From Acuticoccus sp038745295 (GTDB taxonomy: Bacteria; Pseudomonadota; Alphaproteobacteria; Rhizobiales; Amorphaceae), in the NCBI GenBank assembly GCA_038745295.1, contig JBCDLN010000015.1, positions 1 to 25,977 on the forward strand: DNA of 25,977 nt. The letters are read 5' to 3'. The translations under genes were made by a program, and so were the position numbers. Positions 7,402 to 14,572 of the stretch are shown here, piece by piece. Below the pieces are notes generated by a model that saw only the letters and a program-made list of their open reading frames with translations, did not search any database and was not told where the DNA came from. Each line of letters starts with the position of its first letter. Position 1 is the first letter of the stretch.

Positions 7402-8904
7402 ATGAATGAGCCGGTCGACCTTCTCGTCATTGGCGGCGGGATCAACGGGGTGGGATGCGCCCGCGACGCCGTCGGCCGAGGTCTTTCGGTGGTGCTGTGC
7501 GAAAAAGATGATCTTGGTGAGGGGACGTCATCCCGCTCTGGCAAATATATTCACGGCGGGCTGCGATACTTAGAATATTATGAGTTTCGTTTGGTTCGCG
7601 AAGCTTTGATTGAGCGAGAGGTGGTGCTCGAGGCCGCCCCGCACATCACAAGACCGCTTCGCCTCGTCTTAGTGCATAGCCCACAGCAGCGGCCGCGCTG
7701 GCTTATACGGCTGGGGCTTTTTCTTTATGACAACTTGGGCGGACGCAAACGCATCCCCGGCACCAAAAGCATCGACCTGAAGCACGATGCAGAAGGCGCC
7801 GCAGTGCGCGACAAGTTCAGAAGGGCATTTGCCTACTGGGATGTTTGGGTGGATGACGCACGGCTTGTGATCCTCAACGCTGTGGATGCAGCCCGCAGGG
7901 GGGCAACGGTGCTGCCCCGGACAGCGTGTGTCTCCGCGCGACGTGAGGGGGCATACTGGGAGGCCGTGCTGCGCAACACCGCCACGGGGCAGACCCAACA
8001 GATCCAAGCCCGCGCGATCCTCAACACGGCAGGGCCATGGGTCTAGGAGGTTATCGGCAATGTGGCAGGCGTGAACTCCCATAAGCGGGTTCGCCTCGTC
8101 AAAGGCAGCCATATCATTACCAAGAAATGGTGGGAGGGCGATCACGGTTATGTGCTGCAAGCGCCTGACAAACGGCTGATCTTCGTCAACCCTTACTTCG
8201 ATGACCTTGCCCTTATCGGCACCACGGATGTGCCCTACGACGACCGGCCCGAAGATGTAAAAATCTCGCCCCAAGAGGTGAGCTACCTTATCGATATTTT
8301 GAACCAATACTTCGACATCGCACTGAGCCCAGACGATGTGTTGTCCGACTACGCAGGAGTGAGAGCGCTTTTTGACGATGACAGCGCCAAAAACGCCTCT
8401 GCCGTCACCCGCGACTACACGTTTGAGCTTGACGGCGGCGAAGGGCGGGCGCCGATGCTTTCGGCCTTTGGTGGGAAAATCACCACCTATCGCAAGCTTG
8501 CTGAAGCAGCGCTCGAAAAGTTGGCCGGAACGTTCCCTCACATGAGTGCGCCCTGGACGCACAATGCGCCGCTGCCAGGCGGCACCATCCCAGATGCGAG
8601 CATCGCCCAATGGGCGCAAGGTTTTGCGGGCCGCCACCCGTTTCTGCCGCCAGCACTCGCACAGCACTACGCCACCTCCTATGGCACCGACGCTGACGAT
8701 ATGCTGGCAGACGCCGGCGACCTATCAGCCCTTGGCGAGCATTTCGGCGCGCTCCTTTATGAGCGTGAGGCGCGGTGGTTGATGGACAATGAGTGGGCTC
8801 AAACGCCGGCCGATATTCTAGAAAGACGCAGCAAGCATGGGCTCTTCTTAACGCCCGATGAGCACGCGCGGTTCGGCGCTTGGATGTCGGCCCAACGGCA
8901 CTAG
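7402..8904 (+). pseudogene. glpD: GlpD/EryB-type FAD-dependent dehydrogenase interrupted by one in-frame TAG
   Basis: Read through, this is a 501-codon gene, the normal length for GlpD. The N-terminal part has the FAD motif GGGINGVG (about 11-18) and SSRSGKYIHGGLRYLE. The C-terminal part has VRLVKGSHIITKK, ALIGTTDVPYDD, the AGVRALFDDD segment and FGGKITTYRKLAEAALEKL, followed by the C-terminal helical domain. Codon 215 (8044-8046) is TAG, in the middle of NTAGPWV-x-EVIGNVAGVN; the frame continues unchanged on both sides. One substitution from GAG, AAG or CAG would explain it. The enzyme family oxidises glycerol-3-phosphate or, as EryB, a polyol phosphate at the membrane. Two fragments could be made: 214 residues, and 281 residues from GTG 8062. 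The start ATG 7402 has no clear Shine-Dalgarno. Pseudogene, split gene and sequencing error all remain possible. Confidence 0.85.
8045..8051 (+). promoter_or_regulatory. Perfect Shine-Dalgarno AGGAGGT directly behind the glpD amber codon
   Basis: The last two bases of the TAG stop (8044-8046) begin AGGAGGT (8045-8051). Ten bases later, in the same frame as the original gene, is GTG 8062. A ribosome stopping at the amber codon would thus sit on a full-strength ribosome binding site for the downstream fragment. The motif itself is visible; its use is inference. Confidence 0.5.
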
Positions 8905-8916
8905 AGTGGTTCACAG

Positions 8917-8934
8917 CCGGATGGAATCATCCGG
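8917..8934. other. Short hairpin after the glpD-type gene, between convergent genes
   Basis: CCGGATG (8917-8923) pairs perfectly with CATCCGG (8928-8934) around a GAAT loop, 12 bases after the stop at 8904. There is no T-run on either strand, so it is at best a weak or factor-assisted terminator for the two convergent genes (glpD-type and puuD). It could also be a small dispersed repeat. Confidence 0.4.
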
Positions 8935-9018
8935 TGTCCCCTGCACCCGCGACCGACAAGTGAAGCCTGAGCGCGGCGCGCTTCCATGGGGGCGTGACGT
9001 GCTCTAAGCGCCTGCCCA

Positions 9019-10251
9019 TTATTGGCGAGCGACCCAAGCGGCAAGAACGGCGCGCTCGTCCTGCGTCATGTTGGTGATGTTGCCAAGTGGCATCACGTGC
9101 GTATCCACCGACTGGGCGATGATCGCTTGGGCATGGCGGCGCATCATCTGTGGTGTGTCAAAGGCCACGCCGCCCGGTGGCGCGCTAAAAGCGGGAAAGG
9201 TGGGCGCGGTGGCATGGCAACTGGCACAGCGCTCCGTCACAATCTCAAAGGCGAGGGGCTCTAAGGCAAGGTTAAACGCCCCCGTCTCATCCGGCGCACG
9301 CGATGCAGCAACAGCCAAATCGATGGGCGCCATCCGCCCGGGAACTGAAGCAAACACCATCATGGCCAAAGCCAAGCCGACTGCCGTTGGCCACTGCCAG
9401 ACGAGCTTTGCCCCACCTGCCCCGGTCTCGTAGGTGTTGAACCAGTGGCGCACCACCGCACCGAGAATGAGGGCGATCGCCACAATCGCCCAGGCGTTGG
9501 CGTTGCCGTATGTGGAGGGCGCGTGATTGGACAGCATCAAAAAGATGACAGGCAGCGTCAGATAGTTGTTGTGGGTGGAGCGCAACTTGGCGATTTCGCC
9601 GTAGCGGGCATCGGGTGTTCGGCCTGCCTTCAGATCAGCAACAACTACCTTTTGGTTGGGAATGATGACGAGGAAGACATTGCCGGTCATGGCGGTGGCA
9701 ATCATCGCGCCGGTCTGGATGAAGGCGGCACGGCCCGAGAATACAAGACCATAAAGATAGGCCGTGAGGGTGATCAGCGCGAACAAGACCCCGAACAGCA
9801 CCAACGGACGCTTCGCAAGTGGCGAGCGGCACAGCCCATCATACACCAGCCAGCCGGCAACAAGCCCGCCGGCGGACAGCACAATCCCTTGCCAAGGCAG
9901 CAGCGTCGCCTTCTGCGGGTCGAGCAAGTAAAGCGATGCATTCCAATAGTAGACCACCGCCAACAAGACAGCGCCGCTCAGCCAAGTTGCGTAGGATTCC
10001 CATTTGAACCAATGGAGGTCATCCGGCATAGAGGCGGGGGCGACCATATACTTTTGCGTGTGGTAGAACCCGCCGCCGTGCACCGTCCAATTTTCACCTT
10101 TGACGCCTTTGGGCATGGCGGCGCGACGTTTCAGCGATGCATCAAGCCACATGAAGTAAAATGAGGAGCCGATCCACGAGATCGCCGCCACCACGTGCGC
10201 CCAGCGCACAAACAGGCTGACAAACTCAGAGATCGCCAGATTGCCACCCAT
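9019..10251 (-). CDS. puuD: Urate hydroxylase PuuD, membrane protein with C-terminal cytochrome c domain
   Basis: This 410-residue inner-membrane protein oxidises urate to 5-hydroxyisourate. The family is known to combine an N-terminal multi-span membrane domain with a C-terminal cytochrome c that passes electrons to the respiratory chain. Here the N-terminal part shows WAHVVAAISWIGSSFYFMWLD, the HGGGFYHTQKY segment, and about eight hydrophobic stretches up to roughly residue 290. The haem motif CASCH is at 342-346, and M387 (HVMPLGN) is a good axial ligand. I start at ATG 10251, preceded by GAGG with 5-nt spacing; a GTG at 10257 would add two residues. It is transcribed away from the UraD fusion across a 179-bp divergent region, matching their joint role in urate breakdown. 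No 5-hydroxyisourate hydrolase gene is seen nearby. Confidence 0.93.
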   Translation of the reverse strand: MGGNLAISEFVSLFVRWAHVVAAISWIGSSFYFMWLDASLKRRAAMPKGVKGENWTVHGGGFYHTQKYMVAPASMPDDLHWFKWESYATWLSGAVLLAVVYYWNASLYLLDPQKATLLPWQGIVLSAGGLVAGWLVYDGLCRSPLAKRPLVLFGVLFALITLTAYLYGLVFSGRAAFIQTGAMIATAMTGNVFLVIIPNQKVVVADLKAGRTPDARYGEIAKLRSTHNNYLTLPVIFLMLSNHAPSTYGNANAWAIVAIALILGAVVRHWFNTYETGAGGAKLVWQWPTAVGLALAMMVFASVPGRMAPIDLAVAASRAPDETGAFNLALEPLAFEIVTERCASCHATAPTFPAFSAPPGGVAFDTPQMMRRHAQAIIAQSVDTHVMPLGNITNMTQDERAVLAAWVARQ

Positions 10252-10381
10252 TCCCACCTCGCACTAGACTACTGCCCTGCGCCGGCGCGTCATGGCGCGG
10301 CGCACCAACCCCTGCCGCCCGATGCCGCCCGATTGGCAAGGCAATTCGCCGACGTGGCAGCGGAGTTAGGCAGAGCTTGCC

Positions 10382-10398
10382 CGACATTGCAATTGTCG
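10382..10398. promoter_or_regulatory. Operator-like inverted repeat between puuD and the UraD fusion
   Basis: CGACA (10382-10386) and TGTCG (10394-10398) are perfect inverted arms around TTGCAAT. The site lies in the divergent promoter region, upstream of the preferred GTG start at 10431. Such a position would suit a regulator responding to urate or a ureide. No specific factor can be named from the motif, and five-base arms can arise by chance. Confidence 0.3.
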
Positions 10399-10430
10399 TG
10401 ACAAGCACCACGCACAAGGACGCACCCACA

Positions 10431-11909
10431 GTGAACCGAGAGACCTTTGTCGCCCGATATGGCGCCCTTTATGAAGAGAGCCCCTGGGTGGCCAAGCGGG
10501 CGTATGATGGCGGCGCCGTGGAAGGTGATGAGCTTGCCCAAACGCTTCGCACCGTCGTGGAACGCGCTGGCGAGGCGGCTCACCTGGAGCTGCTGCGCGC
10601 CCACCCTGACCTTGCTGGCAAGCTGGAAGTGACGCTGACACAAGCGTCCGCAGCAGAGCAAACAGGTGCAGGGCTCAACCAGTGTTCTCCTGATGAGTTT
10701 GAAGAATTTCAGCGGCTCAACACCGCCTATAAAGAGCGGTTCGGCTTTCCCTTCATTATGGCGGTGAGCGGGTTTGACCGTCAGACAATTTTGCATCGCT
10801 TTCGGGAGCGCATCACCAACCCGCGCGATGATGAGTTGCGCACCGCGCTGAGCGAAGTTCACAAAATTGCAGGCCTTCGCCTTGCTGCGATGACAGCGCA
10901 TCCGGCCGTACCCCGCGTGCCCATTGCGCGCGACACACTCTACGACCTTGTTGTTGCCGCCCTCCAAAACGCGGGTGCCGATGCTGAAAACGCAAGCGCC
11001 ATTGCCCAAAATATGTGTGCTGCTGAAGCGGCCGGCAGCGAGTCCCATGGTGTCTTTCGGCTGCCCGGAACCATCAATGGCATTGAACGAGGGAAGATCA
11101 ACGCCCAAGCGCGCCCTCGCCTCATTGATGGCCCCAAGGCTGCCGTCATTGTGGATGGCGACTATGGCTCGGCCACCACCGCCTACCGCGTTGCTCTCCC
11201 CGCCCTGGCGCAGCGCGCCCAAGACCAAGGCGCTGCTGTCTTGTGCCTCAGAAACGTTGTCCACTTTGCGGCGATGTGGCCTGAGGTCGAGTGGCTGGCG
11301 GGGCATCGATTGGTGTCGCTCGCGATGACTGCCAATCTTCCCTATGTCGCGCCCCACGGTGGCCGGAAAGCCATGTTCGGCACCAACCCCATCGCCTTTG
11401 CCGTGCCGCGGCCCGATGGGCCGATGGCGTTCGACTTTGCCACCTCTGCCATGGCGCGCGGCGATATCATGATTGCAGCGCGTGACGGCCGCCAGTTGCC
11501 GCTCGGCATTGGCGTTGACCGCAATGGCGCGCCGACGAGCGATCCTGGCAGTATCTTGGACGGCGCCCAACTTGCCTTCGGTGACCACAAAGGGTCTCTG
11601 ATTGCCTTGATGGTGGAGCTCATCGCAGCAGGTGTTGTGGGGGATCTTTTTAGCGATGAGGCCGATGAATTTGCGCAAGACACCGGCATGCCGCGGGGCG
11701 GGGTCTTCATCCTTTCGCTTGATCCCGAGCAGCTCGGAGGCGCCGGCGCCTTGGCGCGCCTTGACGCCTATCTCACCCGCCTTGCTGAAGATGATGGAGT
11801 GCGTATCCCTGGCGCGCAGCGCATCAGACGGCGCAAGGACACCGGGCCATTGATGGTCCAGTCTGCGCTTTTGGAGACAATCAACAGCTTGGCTGGAAAG
11901 AAAAGCTAG
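10431..11909 (+). CDS. uraD: Fusion: OHCU decarboxylase (UraD) - malate/L-lactate/ureidoglycolate dehydrogenase family domain
   Basis: One uninterrupted frame encodes two enzymes. Residues 1 to about 153 are a full 2-oxo-4-hydroxy-4-carboxy-5-ureidoimidazoline decarboxylase, the step that gives S-allantoin. It has the catalytic His (H58, AHPDLAGK), SxxEQ (S73, E76), AGL, FGFPFIMAVSG and EVHKIAGLRL. After a short TAHPAVPRVP linker, residues about 165-492 form an Ldh_2-type NAD(P) dehydrogenase with SHGVFRLPG, NVVHFAA, APHGGRKAMFGTNPIAFAVP, DFATSAMARGDI, TSDPGSILDGAQ and DHKGSLIALMVELIAAG. That family includes ureidoglycolate dehydrogenase (AllD), as well as malate and imine reductases. I chose GTG 10431, with AAGGA at 10416-10420; TTG 10377 would add 18 residues. 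Both domains look complete. The fusion and its place beside puuD suggest an enzyme of purine breakdown; the substrate of the dehydrogenase half is inferred. Confidence 0.9.
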   Translation: MNRETFVARYGALYEESPWVAKRAYDGGAVEGDELAQTLRTVVERAGEAAHLELLRAHPDLAGKLEVTLTQASAAEQTGAGLNQCSPDEFEEFQRLNTAYKERFGFPFIMAVSGFDRQTILHRFRERITNPRDDELRTALSEVHKIAGLRLAAMTAHPAVPRVPIARDTLYDLVVAALQNAGADAENASAIAQNMCAAEAAGSESHGVFRLPGTINGIERGKINAQARPRLIDGPKAAVIVDGDYGSATTAYRVALPALAQRAQDQGAAVLCLRNVVHFAAMWPEVEWLAGHRLVSLAMTANLPYVAPHGGRKAMFGTNPIAFAVPRPDGPMAFDFATSAMARGDIMIAARDGRQLPLGIGVDRNGAPTSDPGSILDGAQLAFGDHKGSLIALMVELIAAGVVGDLFSDEADEFAQDTGMPRGGVFILSLDPEQLGGAGALARLDAYLTRLAEDDGVRIPGAQRIRRRKDTGPLMVQSALLETINSLAGKKS

Positions 11910-11957
11910 CGCACCGACGAGATAAGCAGCGCGCGCTTTCTTCGCAGGGCGAAACTG

Positions 11958-11989
11958 AAAAAAAGCCCGCCCCTTGAACGGGGCGGGCT
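11958..11989 (-). terminator. Intrinsic terminator of katG
   Basis: AGCCCGCCCC (11964-11973) and GGGGCGGGCT (11980-11989) form a perfect 10-bp stem with a 6-nt loop. Seven As at 11958-11964 give the T-run on the minus strand. It lies 27 nt past the katG stop and is correctly oriented for katG. On the plus strand it may also act weakly for the UraD fusion gene. Confidence 0.93.
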
Positions 11990-12015
11990 GCAAGATGCCG
12001 TTTTGGACCGGGGCG

Positions 12016-14235
12016 TTAGGCGGTGAGGTCAAACCGGTCGAGATTCATAACCTTGGACCACGCTGCCGCGAAGTCGCGCACAAACGCTGACTCACCGTCG
12101 TCACAGGCATAGACTTCTGCAATCGCCCGAAGTTGCGAGTTGGAGCCGAACACCAGATCAACGGCGGTGCCCGTCCATTTCACATCTCCGTTCGCGTCAC
12201 GCCCTTCATAGATGAGGCTCGTCTCTTCGGTGCGCGACCAGGTGATATCCATATCAACCAAGGTCGAGAAGAAGTCGTTGCAGAGCGTTTCGGTTTTGGT
12301 TGTGAACACGCCGTGTTTGGAGCCTGCTGTGTTCGCACCAAGCACCCGAAGCCCGCCCACAAGCACCGTCATCTCAGGTGCGGTGAGCGTGAGAAGCTGT
12401 GCCCGATCAACGAGAATCTCGGCAGCAGGGCGGGTGTCTGTGCCTGCCAGGTAGTTTTTGAAACCATCGGCCTTGGGCTCCAGGACACCGAAGGACTCCA
12501 CGTCGGTATCTTCTTGCGAAGCGTCGGTGCGGCCAGGGGTGAATGGCACCACAACGTGGTGCCCGGCCTTCTTGGCCGCAGCTTCCACCGCCGCACAACC
12601 GCCCAGCACAATCAGGTCAGCGAGCGAGACGCGCTTGCCGCCGGTCGCCCCCGCGTTGAACGCCGATTGAACGCCTTCGATGGCCGATAGCGTTTGCGCC
12701 AATTGGGCCGGGTCGTTCACCTCCCAATCCTTTTGGGGGGCAAGGCGAACGCGCGCACCGTTGGCACCGCCACGCTTGTCGGAAACGCGGAATGTGGCTG
12801 CGGAGGCCCAGGCTGCCGACACCAGCGCCGAAATCGACGCGCCTGCGTCAAGAAGATCAGCTTTCAGTTTGGCAATGTCCGCATCGTCGATCAGAGCATG
12901 GTCGACCGCCGGAACGGGGTCCTGCCAGATCAACGTTTCTTCGGGCACGTCGGGGCCGAGATAGCGGGTGATCGGGCCCATGTCCCGGTGGGTCAGCTTG
13001 AACCAGGCGCGGGCGAACGCGTCGGCAAACACCTCGGGGTTGGCGTGGAAGTGGCGTGAGATCTTCTCGTAAGCCGGATCTGTCCTGAGCGCGATGTCTG
13101 TGGTGGCCATCATCGGGGCATGGCGGCGCGTCGGATCGTGGGCATCGGGCACAGCATCAGCTGCCGCACCGCCCTTAGGCGCCCACTGGTTGGCACCTGC
13201 TGGGCTCTTCACCAGCTCCCAGTCATACCCGAAGAGGGTGTCAAAGTAGCTGTTATCCCACTTGATGGGCGTGGGTGTCCAAGCGCCTTCAAGCCCGCTG
13301 GTGATGGTGTTGACGCCGTGACCTTTGCCCAGCGTGTTCACCCAGCCCAGCCCCATTGCTTCCAGCGGTGCACCTTCAGGCTCAGGGCCCACGTATTCGT
13401 CAGGGTTTGCAGCGCCGTGGGTCTTGCCGAAGGTGTGACCGCCGGCGACAAGCGCCACGGTTTCTTCGTCATTCATGGCCATGCGGGCAAAGGTTTCGCG
13501 GATATCGCGGGCTGAGGCGAGCGGATCAGGGTTGCCGTTGGGCCCTTCTGGATTGACGTAAATGAGGCCCATTTGGACCGCAGCCAGCGGGTTTTCCAGG
13601 TAGCGGTCGCCGGTGTAGCGCTCATCATCGAGCCAGACGGTTTCGGGACCCCAGTAGATGTCGTCTTCAGGCTCCCAAATGTCGGCACGCCCGCCGCCGA
13701 ACCCGAAGGTTTTGAAGCCCATGGATTCCAGCGCGCAGTTGCCGGTGAGGATCATCAAGTCCGCCCAAGAGAGTTTCCGGCCGTACTTTTGCTTGATGGG
13801 CCAGAGCAGCCGGCGGGCTTTGTCGAGGTTGGCATTGTCGGGCCAGCTGTTGAGAGGGGCAAAGCGCTGGGTGCCAGAGCCGCCGCCACCGCGACCGTCG
13901 GTGGTGCGGTAGGTGCCTGCGCTGTGCCACGCCATGCGAATGAAGAAGGGGCCATAATGCCCATAGTCCGCAGGCCACCAGGCTTGGGAATCGGTCATGA
14001 GCGCGTAGAGGTCTTGCTTTACCGCCTCAAGATCGAGGGTCTTGAACTCCTCGGCGTAGTTGAACGCCTCGCCCATCGGATCTGTGGCGGGGGTGTTTTG
14101 ATGCAAAACCTTCAGGTTGAGCTGGTTGGGCCACCACTGCTGGTTCGACATTTGGCCCGATACCGAGTGTCTGTTTGGCCCGCCAACCACGGGGCATTTG
14201 CCCTCGCTGCCCGCATCTCCAACAAACTGCTGCAT
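12016..14235 (-). CDS. katG: Catalase-peroxidase KatG
   Basis: This bifunctional haem enzyme removes hydrogen peroxide by catalase and peroxidase activity. Counted from ATG 14235 it has 739 residues. The key residues then fall at R100, W103 and H104 (RMAWHSAGTYR), Y226 (GLIYVNPEGP), M252 and the proximal haem ligand H267 (GGHTFGKTHG). This includes the Trp-Tyr-Met crosslink unique to KatG. Both the active N-terminal and the inactive C-terminal peroxidase domains are present, so it is full length. GGTGAG a few bases upstream of 14235 favours that start; ATG 14250 would add five residues. It stands alone, with its own terminator and an operator-rich promoter about 110-150 bp upstream. It lies downstream of the DUF1906 gene on the same strand, but 320 bp away. 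Confidence 0.96.
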   Translation of the reverse strand: MQQFVGDAGSEGKCPVVGGPNRHSVSGQMSNQQWWPNQLNLKVLHQNTPATDPMGEAFNYAEEFKTLDLEAVKQDLYALMTDSQAWWPADYGHYGPFFIRMAWHSAGTYRTTDGRGGGGSGTQRFAPLNSWPDNANLDKARRLLWPIKQKYGRKLSWADLMILTGNCALESMGFKTFGFGGGRADIWEPEDDIYWGPETVWLDDERYTGDRYLENPLAAVQMGLIYVNPEGPNGNPDPLASARDIRETFARMAMNDEETVALVAGGHTFGKTHGAANPDEYVGPEPEGAPLEAMGLGWVNTLGKGHGVNTITSGLEGAWTPTPIKWDNSYFDTLFGYDWELVKSPAGANQWAPKGGAAADAVPDAHDPTRRHAPMMATTDIALRTDPAYEKISRHFHANPEVFADAFARAWFKLTHRDMGPITRYLGPDVPEETLIWQDPVPAVDHALIDDADIAKLKADLLDAGASISALVSAAWASAATFRVSDKRGGANGARVRLAPQKDWEVNDPAQLAQTLSAIEGVQSAFNAGATGGKRVSLADLIVLGGCAAVEAAAKKAGHHVVVPFTPGRTDASQEDTDVESFGVLEPKADGFKNYLAGTDTRPAAEILVDRAQLLTLTAPEMTVLVGGLRVLGANTAGSKHGVFTTKTETLCNDFFSTLVDMDITWSRTEETSLIYEGRDANGDVKWTGTAVDLVFGSNSQLRAIAEVYACDDGESAFVRDFAAAWSKVMNLDRFDLTA

Positions 14236-14358
14236 TGTTCGCTCACCCATGTTGCCAAGTTGGACCGACACCGTCGGATCGAAACTGACGCGGCCGACAC
14301 TTCCCCGAGGATGAAAGGAAAGCGTGCTGCGTACCGAAATGTGATAGCGCTAAGGACC

Positions 14359-14379
14359 ATTATAGGCAATGCCAATAAT
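14359..14379 (-). promoter_or_regulatory. katG -10 hexamer embedded in a 21-bp palindrome
   Basis: On the minus strand, bases 14364-14359 read TATAAT, a perfect -10 element about 115-130 nt ahead of the katG start. The same bases form the end of an inverted repeat with arms ATTATAGGC (14359-14367) and GCCAATAAT (14371-14379), which differ at one base pair in each arm. A protein bound here would cover the -10 and spacer. No good -35 is visible 17 bp away, which is typical of an activator-dependent or tightly regulated promoter. Confidence 0.55.
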
Positions 14380-14390
14380 GCGACGGCGAC

Positions 14391-14411
14391 ATTATTGGCT
14401 TTGCGCATATT
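14391..14411 (-). promoter_or_regulatory. Second copy of the katG operator-like box
   Basis: This box begins ATTATTGGC and matches the reverse complement of the 14359-14379 palindrome at 17 of 21 positions. The centres are 32 bp apart, about three helical turns. Immediately beyond, TTTTAGGCATAAT (about 14410-14422) resembles another half-site. The repetition suggests cooperative binding of a regulator at katG. Confidence 0.45.
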
Positions 14412-14572
14412 TTAGGCATAATTGTTCAATCTCACCAGCACTTTTTGCGCAAATGGTGCCGCAGGCCCGCGAACGGATTCGCGCAGACAGGTGAGGAATC
14501 GGGGGGCAGCTTCAGCGCACTTCCCGCTGACGGCCGCGTTGGTGCGGCCGATCGTGCGACCGCGTGATGGAC

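Larger units (their letters stand above)
14251..14572. other. Intergenic region upstream of katG
   Basis: These 322 bases carry no credible gene. They hold the katG promoter and two related operator-like boxes (14359-14379 and 14391-14411). Near the 3' end of the DUF1906 gene is a GC hairpin with arms CGGCCGC (14531-14537) and GCGGCCG (14544-14550), without a T-run. The part around 14355-14425 is clearly more AT-rich than its surroundings, as expected of a promoter. Confidence 0.6.

Noticed and set aside
8044..8046. Programmed UAG decoding (pyrrolysine-type)
   Set aside because: Nothing in the window suggests pyrrolysine machinery, the enzyme family does not use it, and other genes here end normally at TAG. 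A simple substitution is more economical.
10290..12032. A 580-codon open frame on the minus strand
   Set aside because: It lies antisense to the UraD-dehydrogenase fusion, whose domains are clearly recognisable. The minus-strand translation has no family motifs and is rich in residues expected from a complementary shadow of GC-rich coding DNA.
14343..14379. OxyR binding site at katG
   Set aside because: Two ATAG quarters are present, but they are 18 bp apart instead of 22 and the matching CTAT elements are missing.
13573..14415. A 280-codon plus-strand frame antisense to the 5' part of katG
   Set aside because: KatG is full length with all catalytic residues; the opposite strand shows no recognisable domain.
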